Source of the DNA: an uncultured Odoribacter sp.
GTDB lineage: Bacteria; Bacteroidota; Bacteroidia; Bacteroidales; Marinifilaceae
NCBI GenBank assembly: GCA_944321165.1
Contig: CALUKE010000006.1
Coordinates: forward strand, 62,001-126,000
Length of the DNA stretch: 64,000 nucleotides
Direction: 5' to 3'
Shown here in pieces: positions 29,515-38,027 of this stretch (positions within the stretch are counted from its first letter, which is position 1; each line of letters opens with the position of its first letter). Both the position numbers and the translations under genes were made by a program. The notes below the pieces were generated by a model. That model was not told the DNA's origin, did not search any database, and saw nothing but the letters and a program-made list of their open reading frames with translations.

Positions 29515-30830
29515 GTAAAAGATTTGGAGGGGTATCTCTAACCGCTCTGCTGTTCTTTGTGGGATGTAGTCGCGGACCGGAGCGGATAGAACCTTTTAAC
29601 GCGGCCGAACAGACAGACTGTATTATACAGTATTTTAGGGATCAGTTGGAAGACTCATTCACGATTCCCCATCCATCTCTTTTTACAGTTACGATCGCCC
29701 GAGACAGTGTGTCGGAGATAAAAAAAAGAGTTTGGGCTATTTGGAGAAAAGTGAACGAAGCGGATCTGTTGAACAGTGGTTTTTTGCAAGGAGATGCAAC
29801 GGTATCCTGGGACCTTCCCGGCAATCAGGCGATGCCTGTCCGGTTCCTTGTGAAAGGAAATATGCCTGCTGGCGGATATCCTATGATTATCAATCTGCAT
29901 GGCGGAGGACAATATGAGGTAGATGGTCCGCATTCGGCGGTTGTCAATACAATTTCCTGGGAGAGTATGGTGACTTCGTGTAGGGAACAGGAAGATGCGC
30001 CGGTTTTTTATGTGATCCCGAGAATGTCTGATGACAGAATCGGTTCATGGAGTCAATCTCCGCAGCGTTATGCCATACGAAAAATGTGTCGGCTTGCGGC
30101 CTTGTCGGGAAAAGTAAACCTGAATAAAATCTATTTATCGGGAACCTCTCAAGGAGGATATGGAACGATTCGTCTGTCGGCATTCATGCCAGATTATTTT
30201 GGTGCCGTTTCTATTGTTGCTGCTGCGGATGCTCCTGATGAAAAGCTGGAAAATTACCGTAATCTTCCGTTGCGGATGGATGTGGGGCGTCTGGACAGCG
30301 ATTTCAGTAGGAATATTTATGCCATGATGTGGAAAGACCGGTTGGATGTATTGTCGGCTACAGCGGCACCCGGGGAATTTAATACTCTGGTAAATATCCA
30401 GCAAGGGAAAAGACATGCGGTGGATATTGCGGGCATTTCAAAGTGGATGATGCAGTATGAGAGAAATTGTATGCCTGCTCGTATCAATTATCTATATGCC
30501 TGTTGTGGGGATGGCTTTCCTTTGGGGGTCTATAATCTGAATTTTTCCGCTTGGAAAACGGATCAGAGGTGTCGGATATTGATTGAAGAAACGATACAAA
30601 AGGATGAAATAAGAATCCATATAAAGGCTCTTTCGGGTAGTGGGCAGGAACGCTTAGTGGTTTATGTGCCCGATTCGATGCTTGCTTATGGAACAGTAAA
30701 GCTGATTATAAATGATGAAAAGGTTGTAAAGAAAAATGTTCTTCCTAATCTGGGAGTAATGGTTGAATCTATTGCTCTGTTCGGAGACAGTGAAAGAATT
30801 TTTGCGGATAAGATAGAGATCGATTTGTAG
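29478..30830 (+). CDS. Lipoprotein alpha/beta hydrolase (esterase-like)
   Basis: This is a 450-residue protein from ATG 29478, with a lipobox ending at Cys30 (FFVGC). The start lies inside the previous gene, overlapping it by 37 bases, so the two are probably translationally coupled. The hydrolase core starts near residue 110 with the oxyanion segment INLHGGGQYE. The nucleophile elbow GTSQGGYG has Ser224. An Asp near DVGRLDSD and His in KRHAVD could complete the triad. The fold resembles PHB-depolymerase or carbohydrate-esterase families. The substrate is unknown. The partner lipoprotein suggests a joint role at the cell surface. Confidence 0.75.
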   Translation: MGKLFGISGRIISKRFGGVSLTALLFFVGCSRGPERIEPFNAAEQTDCIIQYFRDQLEDSFTIPHPSLFTVTIARDSVSEIKKRVWAIWRKVNEADLLNSGFLQGDATVSWDLPGNQAMPVRFLVKGNMPAGGYPMIINLHGGGQYEVDGPHSAVVNTISWESMVTSCREQEDAPVFYVIPRMSDDRIGSWSQSPQRYAIRKMCRLAALSGKVNLNKIYLSGTSQGGYGTIRLSAFMPDYFGAVSIVAAADAPDEKLENYRNLPLRMDVGRLDSDFSRNIYAMMWKDRLDVLSATAAPGEFNTLVNIQQGKRHAVDIAGISKWMMQYERNCMPARINYLYACCGDGFPLGVYNLNFSAWKTDQRCRILIEETIQKDEIRIHIKALSGSGQERLVVYVPDSMLAYGTVKLIINDEKVVKKNVLPNLGVMVESIALFGDSERIFADKIEIDL

Positions 30831-30879
30831 CGATCGTTTCTTATGTGGCAAATTCTTTTATATCTAAGTTCAATTTGAT

Positions 30880-30943
30880 ATGCCGAAAGTACCATTCCGT
30901 CGAGGCAGTTTGTGCCGCCCGGCGAAGTAATGGCTTTCGGCAT
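30880..30943. repeat. Imperfect 64-bp palindrome
   Basis: ATGCCGAAAG (30880-30889) pairs with CTTTCGGCAT (30934-30943). After a TA bulge, CCATT pairs with AATGG. The middle is GC-rich and can form a small GGCA/TGCC stem. No T-run follows on either strand, so it is a poor terminator. It may be a structured RNA or a small palindromic repeat element. It is GC-richer than the flanking DNA. The rest of the 30831-31081 gap holds a weak -7-like TATCTTTA at 31008-31015 ahead of the polyene cluster. Confidence 0.6.
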
Positions 30944-31081
30944 TTGCTTTGAGGGGATTCCTTTAATTTTATCATGGCATGGGAAGAAGAGTTGTTGAAT
31001 ATTTTAATATCTTTACGCCATAATATTTTAAATGCCATTTCGGTAGTGTGTCGTGTCATTATTAATGATTGAAAGAAAAAC

Positions 31082-32611
31082 ATGCGTGTGTTTAATACTT
31101 TTAGTCTGGATGAAGTATATCGTATTTTGTTCAGAAATGAGCCATTAGAAATTGCAGAGAATACGTGGGAAGCGATTGACCGTTGTTTTGAATTTTTGCA
31201 GAATTTTACCTCTAACAAGGTGATTTACGGAATCAATACCGGATTTGGCCCGATGGCTCAGTGGCGAATAGAAGATCAGTCTCTGAAGGATTTACAATAT
31301 AATATCATTCGCAGTCATTCTACCGGAGCAGGAAAACCTGTGGAACCGCTGTATGTAAAAGCGGCTATGATTGCTCGTCTGGGGACCTTTCTGCAGGCAG
31401 AATCCGGAGTACATCGCGAGCTGGTGGAATTGCTGGTAGAATTTATCAATCGCGGGATCTATCCGATGATTCCGGAACATGGTAGCGTAGGGGCCAGTGG
31501 CGATCTGGTGCAGTTGGCACATATGGCTTTGACGTTGATTGGAGAGGGAGAGGTCTGGTATCGGGGAGAATGGCGGCCGACAGCCGAGGTGTTGGAGGAA
31601 AACGGTTTGCGACCTTTTCAGATGCGGATTCGCGAAGGCCTGTCCGTGACTAATGGAACCTCTATGATGACCGGAATCGGTCTGGTGAATCTGATATATG
31701 CTCGACAACTCTTGAAGTGGGGAGTAGTGACTTCGGTCATGATGAATGAAATCGCTGCCTCCTACGACGATTTGATGTCGGAAGTGTTGAACGGCGTAAA
31801 ACGCCATCGGGGACAGCAGGAAGTGGCTCGTATGATGCGGGAATGGGTTGCCGGCAGTCGTTGTGTACGTAAGCGGGAAGCTGAATTATATGATCGGAAA
31901 CATGACGAAAAAGTGTTTGAACACAAAGTGCAGGCTTACTATTCGTTGCGTTGTGTGCCACAGGTGTTGGGACCTGTTTTCGATGAACTGGAGAATGCTG
32001 AAAAGGTGCTGATCGATGAATTGAATTCGGCCTGTGACAATCCGATTGTCGATCCGGATACCGAAAATATATATCATGGTGGAAATTTCCATGGCGATTA
32101 CATTTCTTATGAAATGGACAAGTTGAAGATCGCTGTGACAAAACTGGTGATGTTGACAGAGCGGCAGTTGAACTACCTGTTTCACGACCGGATAAATGGT
32201 ATTTTGCCACCTTTTGTCAATTTGGGGGTATTGGGCTTGAATTATGGTTTGCAGGCCTCCCAGTTTACGGCAACATCGACGACTGCGGAATGTCAGACTT
32301 TGTCCATGCCCATGTGTGTGCACAGTATTCCAAATAATAATGATAATCAGGATGTAGTGAGTATGGGTACCAATTCGGCACAGTTGGCGGCTCGAGTGGT
32401 GGAAAATGCCTTCCAGGTGATGGCCATTCATATGATGGCCATTGTTCAGGCTGTGGATTATCTGAAGATTCAGCCAAGCTTGTCACCGAAAAGCCGTGCT
32501 ATTTATGAGGAGGTGAGGGCATTTTTCCCGGTCTTTGTAGAAGATACACCGAAATACAAAGAGATTCGGAGCATGATTGAATTTCTGAAAAATAAAGAAT
32601 TAGATATATAG
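31082..32611 (+). CDS. Tyrosine (aromatic amino acid) ammonia-lyase
   Basis: This is a 509-residue HAL/PAL/TAL-family enzyme. The Ala138-Ser139-Gly140 triad in GSVGASGDLVQL forms the MIO cofactor. The selectivity loop reads RSHSTGAGK, which as I recall closely matches the characterised tyrosine ammonia-lyase of Flavobacterium johnsoniae (RSHSSGTGK). Blocks such as YHGGNFHGDYIS and HSIPNNNDNQD also match that enzyme. It should release ammonia from tyrosine to give p-coumarate, the aryl starter of the cluster. Histidine degradation is less likely because no hut genes are nearby. It is the first gene of the run and lies five bases before the ketoreductase. Confidence 0.88.
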   Translation: MRVFNTFSLDEVYRILFRNEPLEIAENTWEAIDRCFEFLQNFTSNKVIYGINTGFGPMAQWRIEDQSLKDLQYNIIRSHSTGAGKPVEPLYVKAAMIARLGTFLQAESGVHRELVELLVEFINRGIYPMIPEHGSVGASGDLVQLAHMALTLIGEGEVWYRGEWRPTAEVLEENGLRPFQMRIREGLSVTNGTSMMTGIGLVNLIYARQLLKWGVVTSVMMNEIAASYDDLMSEVLNGVKRHRGQQEVARMMREWVAGSRCVRKREAELYDRKHDEKVFEHKVQAYYSLRCVPQVLGPVFDELENAEKVLIDELNSACDNPIVDPDTENIYHGGNFHGDYISYEMDKLKIAVTKLVMLTERQLNYLFHDRINGILPPFVNLGVLGLNYGLQASQFTATSTTAECQTLSMPMCVHSIPNNNDNQDVVSMGTNSAQLAARVVENAFQVMAIHMMAIVQAVDYLKIQPSLSPKSRAIYEEVRAFFPVFVEDTPKYKEIRSMIEFLKNKELDI

Positions 32612-32616
32612 ATCAT

Positions 32617-33345
32617 ATGAAATACGCGTTGGTGACAGGAGGTTCTCGGGGAATTGGCCGGGCGGTTTGTGTGGAGTTGGCAAGAAAGGGATTTCCTGTA
32701 CTTATAAATTATGCTTCGAATGAGGCGGCTGCCTTGGAAACCAGACGGATGGTGGAAGAGGAGGGGGGACAAGCAGAATTGTTGCCTTTTAATGTTGCGG
32801 AGGTAGAAGCGGTGGATGCTGCCTTGATGGAGTGGAGCGATCGTCATCCGGAAGATTATATTGCTGTTTTGGTCAATAATGCCGGTGTGCGTAACGATAC
32901 GATGATGATGTGGATGCAGAATGAACAGTGGCATCAGGTGTTGGATATTCATCTGAATGGCTTTTTTTATGTCACCCGTCGTTTATTGAAAGACATGTTG
33001 ACCCAACGTTACGGCCGGATCGTTAATGTAGTTTCTTTGTCCGGAATCAAAGGTCTTCCCGGGCAAACAAATTATTCTGCGGCTAAGGCTGGCATTATCG
33101 GAGCTACAAAGGCGTTGGCACAGGAAGTCGGGAAACGAGGGGTTACGGTAAATGCTGTTGCTCCGGGATTTATTGCCACCGATATGACCCGGGATTTGGA
33201 CGAAAAAGCCTTGAAAGAGATGATTCCTCTGAATCGTTTCGGGAAACCGGAGGAAGTGGCCGATTTGGTGGCTTTCCTGGCTTCGGATAAGGCGGCATAT
33301 ATTACCGGGGAGGTGATTTCCATCAACGGAGGATTATATACTTAA
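32617..33345 (+). CDS. 3-oxoacyl-ACP reductase (FabG-like SDR)
   Basis: This is a 242-residue short-chain dehydrogenase. The cofactor motif is GGSRGIGRA, the NNAGV block follows, and the catalytic Tyr-Lys pair is in NYSAAKAG with Ser upstream in VSLSG. It should reduce the beta-keto group after each condensation on the ACP-bound chain with NADPH. It is the only ketoreductase in the cluster and corresponds in role to ApeQ of E. coli aryl polyene clusters. It is a dedicated copy rather than the housekeeping fabG, judging by position. Confidence 0.88.
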   Translation: MKYALVTGGSRGIGRAVCVELARKGFPVLINYASNEAAALETRRMVEEEGGQAELLPFNVAEVEAVDAALMEWSDRHPEDYIAVLVNNAGVRNDTMMMWMQNEQWHQVLDIHLNGFFYVTRRLLKDMLTQRYGRIVNVVSLSGIKGLPGQTNYSAAKAGIIGATKALAQEVGKRGVTVNAVAPGFIATDMTRDLDEKALKEMIPLNRFGKPEEVADLVAFLASDKAAYITGEVISINGGLYT

Positions 33346-33365
33346 ATAAGGAAGAGATAACAAGT

Positions 33366-34586
33366 ATGAGAAGAGTCGTTATAACAGGCATGGGGATTTA
33401 TTCCTGTCTGGGGAAAAATTTGCAGGAGGTGAAGGAATCGTTGTATGCCGGGAAATCCGGTATCGGTATCGATCCGGAACGTACCCGGTATGGTTATCGA
33501 TCCCCTTTGACAGGCATAGTTGAGCGTCCTCAATTGAAGGGAAAATTAGATCGACGCTTGCGAATGGGATTGGCAGAGGAAGGAGAATTCGCTTATATGG
33601 CCACCGAGGAAGCTTTGCGGAATGCGGCCATAGATATGGAATATCTGGAAAATCATGAGGTGGGAATTTTCTATGGAAATGATTCCTCGGCAAAACCTGT
33701 AGTGGAAGCTCATAAGACCATGGAAGAAAAGAAAGATACCATGCTTTTGGGGTCGGGGGCAATCTTTCAATCGATGAATTCTACGGTGACGATGAATTTA
33801 TCGACTATTTTCAAATTGCGGGGAGTTAATATGACGATCAGTGCGGCTTGTGCCAGCGGTTCCCATTCTATTGGACTCGGTTTCTTTTTTATCCGTCACG
33901 GATGGCAGGATGTGGTGGTGTGTGGCGGCGCTCAGGAGGTCAATATCTATTCCATGGCCAGTTTCGATGCTTTGAGCGCTTTTTCTGTCCGGACCGATGA
34001 GCCGACCAAAGCTTCTCGCCCTTTCGACGCCAACCGGGATGGTCTGGTACCTAGTGGCGGGGCGGCGACATTGATTCTGGAAGAGTATGAACATGCATTA
34101 CGGAGAGGAGCGCCGATTTTAGCAGAGGTGATTGGGTATGGTTTTTCTTCCAATGGCGGGCATATCTCACAACCGAATAATGACGGATCTTACATCGCCA
34201 TGTCAAGAGCCTTGCAGGATGCCGGTCTGGAAGCGAAAGAGATAGATTATATCAATGCTCATGCGACTTCGACTCCTTTGGGGGATATGTATGAAGCCAT
34301 GGCCATTCATAAGCTTTTTGGCAGTCAGACGCCGGTCAGTTCGACGAAATCGATGACTGGACATGAATGTTGGATGGCCGGAGCCAGTGAAATCGTATAT
34401 GCCAATTTGATGATGCAGAATGATTTTATTGCTCCGAATATCAATTTCGAGACTCCGGATGAATATTCGGCTCAGTTGAATATTATACCGCAAACCCGGG
34501 AACAGAAAATCGATACCTATCTTTCCAATTCGTTTGGATTCGGTGGTACGAACAGTGCTTTGGTGGTGCGTAAAATAAAAGAATAA
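33366..34586 (+). CDS. Beta-ketoacyl-ACP synthase (FabF-type), cluster ketosynthase 1
   Basis: This is a 406-residue KAS II-type condensing enzyme with an intact triad: Cys162 in SAACASG, His299 in NAHATSTPLGD and His333 in MTGHE. It should extend the ACP-bound aryl polyene with malonyl-ACP. The N-terminal RRVVITGMGIYSCLG and C-terminal SFGFGGTNSALV are standard. It sits between the ketoreductase and an ACP gene. Of the three active ketosynthases here, this one lies nearest to the starter-supplying lyase. Confidence 0.92.
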   Translation: MRRVVITGMGIYSCLGKNLQEVKESLYAGKSGIGIDPERTRYGYRSPLTGIVERPQLKGKLDRRLRMGLAEEGEFAYMATEEALRNAAIDMEYLENHEVGIFYGNDSSAKPVVEAHKTMEEKKDTMLLGSGAIFQSMNSTVTMNLSTIFKLRGVNMTISAACASGSHSIGLGFFFIRHGWQDVVVCGGAQEVNIYSMASFDALSAFSVRTDEPTKASRPFDANRDGLVPSGGAATLILEEYEHALRRGAPILAEVIGYGFSSNGGHISQPNNDGSYIAMSRALQDAGLEAKEIDYINAHATSTPLGDMYEAMAIHKLFGSQTPVSSTKSMTGHECWMAGASEIVYANLMMQNDFIAPNINFETPDEYSAQLNIIPQTREQKIDTYLSNSFGFGGTNSALVVRKIKE

Positions 34587-34607
34587 TAATGAATAAAATA
34601 AAAGAAT

Positions 34608-34853
34608 ATGACAAGAGAAGAAATTGTAAAGATAACCAATCAGTTTTTGGTAGAGGAGATAGAGATAGATGAAAATCTGCTGAAAGAAGAGGCATCATTG
34701 AAGGATGATTTGGGTATCGATAGTCTTGATTTTGTAGATATTGTGGTGATTGTGGAAAAGAATTTCGGTTTTAAAATCAAGGCGGAAGAAATGGGCGGAG
34801 TGACAACCCTGGGCGCTTTTTATGATTATATCGAAAAGAAAGTAAACGCATAG
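34608..34853 (+). CDS. Acyl carrier protein 1
   Basis: This is an 81-residue ACP. Ser39 in DLGIDSLDFVDIV is the phosphopantetheine site. The helices are acidic as expected. The start follows a 15-base duplicate of the end of the preceding gene. The last base of its TAG stop is the first base of the next gene's GTG start, so translation is probably coupled. It should carry the growing or priming acyl chain. No phosphopantetheinyl transferase gene is in the window. Confidence 0.93.
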   Translation: MTREEIVKITNQFLVEEIEIDENLLKEEASLKDDLGIDSLDFVDIVVIVEKNFGFKIKAEEMGGVTTLGAFYDYIEKKVNA

Positions 34854-35752
34854 TGGTGCAACAGACGGAGTGGAAAGGACGAACCGGTGGCGGTCATATC
34901 GGTCAACGTAGTTTGTTTTGGTTTTTCCGTTATGTGGATGTACGGGTTGGATATGTGATTTTACGGGTAGTGGTGCTTTTTTACATGCTTTTTGCCCGCA
35001 AGCGCTGTCTGGCGATTTACCACTATTTCCGGCAACGAAGGCATTATACCTGTTGGAAAGCATGGCGAAAAACCTATCGCAATCATTATTTGTTCGGACA
35101 GACGGTGTTGGATAAGTTTGCGATTTTCAGCGGCCAAGGAAAGCGTTATCGGGTGACGGTGACGGGACAGGAATATTTTGATCGCCAGCAGTCAGATTCG
35201 CGGGGATGTATTATTGCCAGTTCGCATATCGGTAATTTTGAAGTCGTGGGCTATTTGATGGGACCGGCTCTGAAACCTATGAACGGTATTATCTTCGGAG
35301 GTGAGGCGGAAGTCGTGCAGCGTTTGCGAACACAAACCTTGGGAGCCAATCAGATTCATTTGATTCCGGTCGCAGAGGATATGTCGCATATTTACAGTAT
35401 ATACGCTGCATTGGATCAGGGAGAAATAGTCTGTATGCCCTGCGATCGGGTATTTTCAGGAAACAAGCAGGTCGTGGTTGAATTTTTGGGAGCCAAGGCT
35501 GCTTTCCCTTCGGGAGCCTATTATTTGGCGGAGCGTTTTCAGGTGAATGTCCTGGCGTTCTTTGTCATGAAAGAGAGCGGATTGCATTATCACGTATATA
35601 TTCGTCCTCTACAGATCGATCCTGCGTTAACCCGTCGCGAAGAAAGAGTAAGAGCCTTGACGGAAGCTTTTGTACATGAAGTGACAACCATGCTGGATAT
35701 ATATCCGGAGCAATGGTACAATTTTTATAATTTTTGGACGATTCATGAGTAA
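34853..35752 (+). CDS. LpxL/HtrB-like acyltransferase
   Basis: This is a 299-residue acyltransferase of the lipid A late-acyltransferase type, with the HX4E motif SHIGNFE (His125, Glu130). One hydrophobic segment near residues 25-48 anchors it to the membrane. There is no ATG near the 5' end, and GTG 34853 overlaps the ACP stop, so a GTG start is likely. In aryl polyene clusters such enzymes are thought to move the finished chain to a lipid or sugar acceptor at the inner membrane. Housekeeping lipid A acylation is less likely at this place. It overlaps the next gene by eight bases. Confidence 0.82.
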   Translation: MVQQTEWKGRTGGGHIGQRSLFWFFRYVDVRVGYVILRVVVLFYMLFARKRCLAIYHYFRQRRHYTCWKAWRKTYRNHYLFGQTVLDKFAIFSGQGKRYRVTVTGQEYFDRQQSDSRGCIIASSHIGNFEVVGYLMGPALKPMNGIIFGGEAEVVQRLRTQTLGANQIHLIPVAEDMSHIYSIYAALDQGEIVCMPCDRVFSGNKQVVVEFLGAKAAFPSGAYYLAERFQVNVLAFFVMKESGLHYHVYIRPLQIDPALTRREERVRALTEAFVHEVTTMLDIYPEQWYNFYNFWTIHE

Positions 35753-37118
35753 AAAGTTATTGTTAATATCGGCAAATACCTATACTTCTCCCTATCCCGT
35801 TTATCCATTAGGAGTTGCTTATTTGAAAACTTATTTGCAGCAAGAGATACCCGAATTTGATGTGAGAGTTTTCGATTTGAATTTTGGTGATATGTCGTCT
35901 TTGGGAGTGGTACTACAAACCGGTGATTTTCGGTATGTAGGGGTATCCTTGCGCAATATTGATGATAACAATTTGTATGCCAAAAATTCATTTATCCATT
36001 GGTATGTGGAGGTGATGCAATGTATTCGAGCCCATTCAGAGGCTTGTGTGATTGTGGGCGGTGCCGGTTTTTCGATTTTTCCCGATATTTTGTTGGCTCG
36101 TTTGGGGGCGGATTTCGGTATTAAGGGGGAAGGAGAGAAGACTTTGGCTCTTTTGTTGCGGACCTTGGAAGCCGGTGGAGATCCTTCTCGGATCGAAGGA
36201 CTGGTATTTCGGGATGCGGCCGGTCAAATCCGGGTCAATGGTCGCAGTGATTATGCTGATTCGTTGGCCTTGCGTTTTGAAGAAAGTTGGCTGGATTATT
36301 ACTGGGAAGGAAGCGGTATGCTGAATGTACAGACCAAACGCGGGTGTCCCTATCGTTGTATCTATTGCAGCTATCCGGTCATTGAAGGGAGGAAGGTACG
36401 GCAATTGGACCCGGTGCAGGTAGTGGATACTCTGCGGGAGTTATATTTTGGGAAACAGATCAATTATGTGTTTTTTACCGATTCTGTTTTTAATATCGAC
36501 CGGGCGTATAATGAGGAACTTGCCCATCGGATCATCGAGAGCGGTGTGAAAGTGTCGTGGGGAGCCTATTTTTCTCCCCGTGACCTGAGTCGGGCGGATT
36601 TACAGTTGTATAAACAGGCGGGATTGACACACATCGAATTCGGGACGGAGTCGTTTTCGGATCAGCAATTGGAAAATTATCGTAAAGGTTTTTATTGGGC
36701 GGATGTTTTGGAAAAATCGCATGATTGCGATGAACTGGGGATCTTTTATGCACATTTTTTGATTTTGGCCGGTTATGGAGAGACTGAGGCATCCTTGGAG
36801 GAAACTTTCTGGCATTCGCGAGAATTGACCAATGCGGTGATTTTTCCATATATCGGTATGCGGATCTATCCGGAAACAGAGTTGTTTCGGATTGCATGTC
36901 GTGAAGGTAAAATCTCTTCGCGGGAAGAGTTGCTGGATCCGGTATATTACGTGGCCGATGGAGTAGACCTTACAAACATCCGGACACGAGCCAAAGCCAC
37001 CGGAAGTCATTGGATATTTCCGGAAGAGGGGTCGGAAAAGTTGATGGCCCGTTTTCGGGCGAAGAAATGTCGGGGACCGCTTTGGGAATATTTACGGTTT
37101 TCAGAAAATAATAGATAA
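35745..37118 (+). CDS. B12-binding radical SAM enzyme of the lipid cluster
   Basis: This is a 457-residue protein. Residues 1-140 form a cobalamin-binding fold (NTYTSPYPVYPLGVAYLKTYL at the start, VGGAGFS, then IKGEGEKTL). A radical SAM domain follows, with its 4Fe-4S cysteines at 201, 205 and 208 in RGCPYRCIYCSYP. Enzymes of this class often methylate unreactive carbons or rearrange chains, but the reaction here cannot be predicted. Related genes are recurrent in Bacteroidetes flexirubin/aryl-polyene-type clusters, as I recall. No classical cobalamin-binding DxHxxG motif is visible, which is common in the class B radical SAM group. Confidence 0.85.
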   Translation: MSKKLLLISANTYTSPYPVYPLGVAYLKTYLQQEIPEFDVRVFDLNFGDMSSLGVVLQTGDFRYVGVSLRNIDDNNLYAKNSFIHWYVEVMQCIRAHSEACVIVGGAGFSIFPDILLARLGADFGIKGEGEKTLALLLRTLEAGGDPSRIEGLVFRDAAGQIRVNGRSDYADSLALRFEESWLDYYWEGSGMLNVQTKRGCPYRCIYCSYPVIEGRKVRQLDPVQVVDTLRELYFGKQINYVFFTDSVFNIDRAYNEELAHRIIESGVKVSWGAYFSPRDLSRADLQLYKQAGLTHIEFGTESFSDQQLENYRKGFYWADVLEKSHDCDELGIFYAHFLILAGYGETEASLEETFWHSRELTNAVIFPYIGMRIYPETELFRIACREGKISSREELLDPVYYVADGVDLTNIRTRAKATGSHWIFPEEGSEKLMARFRAKKCRGPLWEYLRFSENNR

Positions 37119-37127
37119 GAATTGGGA

Positions 37128-37544
37128 ATGTTAAAAGAATTTGGTATATTGGAGTTGTTGCCTCAACGGCCGCCTTTTATTATGATCGATCGTTTGTGTG
37201 CCTGCGATTGGGAAGTGACAGAAACGAAACTACAAGTACGGGAAGACAATCTGTTCTGTGAGGATGGTGTGTTGCGGGAACCCGGTGTGGTGGAGAATAT
37301 AGCACAGACCTGTGCTGCTCGGATCGGATACCTCAACAAGATCAACGGTGCAGAGGTAAAGGTCGGTTTTATCGGAGCCTTGCGGAATCTGGTCATTTAC
37401 GATTTGCCGAAAGTCTCTGAAACTTTGGAAACGCGTATCGAAGTACAGAGTGAGGTGATGTCGTTGACTTTGGTGAAAGCGACGGTAAAATGTAATGGTT
37501 GTTTGGTAGCGGAGTGCGAGATGAAGATTGCCATTCGAGATTGA
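37128..37544 (+). CDS. Hot-dog 3-hydroxyacyl-ACP dehydratase (ApeP-like)
   Basis: This is a 138-residue single hot-dog domain from ATG 37128; an in-frame TTG two codons upstream is rejected. The N-terminal LLPQRPPFIMIDRL and the central EPGVVENIAQTCAARIGYL helix are typical of the ApeP/FabZ-like dehydratases in polyene clusters. It should remove water from the 3-hydroxyacyl chain to leave a double bond. The catalytic His of FabZ is not at the expected place, and Glu in the central helix may serve instead. It lies nine bases after the radical SAM gene. Confidence 0.8.
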   Translation: MLKEFGILELLPQRPPFIMIDRLCACDWEVTETKLQVREDNLFCEDGVLREPGVVENIAQTCAARIGYLNKINGAEVKVGFIGALRNLVIYDLPKVSETLETRIEVQSEVMSLTLVKATVKCNGCLVAECEMKIAIRD

Positions 37545-37579
37545 GTTTATCTGTTTGAAATAGAGTTGAAATAGTAAAA

Positions 37580-38017
37580 ATGGAAAAGCGAGTTTTATCG
37601 GCTACTAAAGAAATAGAGGTCCGTTTTAGTGAGGTTGATTCGATGGGGATTGTTTGGCATGGCAGTTATGCCAAGTTTTTTGAGGATGCCCGGGAAGAAT
37701 TCGGTCGGAAATATAATTTGGGATATTTGCGGATCTTCGGAGAAGGATTTTATGCTCCTTTGGTGAAATTGGACTTTAACTATAAGAAACCTTTGGTGTA
37801 TGGAGACCGTTTGGCGGTGGAAGTGGAATATATACCGACGGAAGCTGCCAAGATTTGTTTTAGTTACAGGGTATATGCCGGAGAGGGGGAACAGCGTTCG
37901 TTGATGGCGACTGGCAGCAGCATGCAGGTTTTCCTGGACAAAAATTATCAATTGGTGTGGGGAAATCCGGAATTTTATGAAGCATGGAAACAGGAATGGA
38001 AAGTTTTCGAGGAATAA
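37580..38017 (+). CDS. 4HBT-type acyl thioesterase
   Basis: This is a 145-residue hot-dog thioesterase with the 4-hydroxybenzoyl-CoA thioesterase signature: VRFSEVDSMGIVWHGSY, where the Asp acts in thioester cleavage, then FFEDAREEF. It could free the finished acyl chain from ACP or clear mis-primed intermediates. A thioesterase (ApeK) is a standard part of E. coli aryl polyene clusters. It is 35 bases after the dehydratase and 10 before the next ketosynthase. Confidence 0.85.
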   Translation: MEKRVLSATKEIEVRFSEVDSMGIVWHGSYAKFFEDAREEFGRKYNLGYLRIFGEGFYAPLVKLDFNYKKPLVYGDRLAVEVEYIPTEAAKICFSYRVYAGEGEQRSLMATGSSMQVFLDKNYQLVWGNPEFYEAWKQEWKVFEE

Positions 38018-38027
38018 ATAATAGGAT

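Noticed and set aside
32617..33345. The FabG-like gene as the sole housekeeping fabG
   Set aside because: It is packed inside the polyene cluster, so a dedicated role is likelier, although double use cannot be excluded.
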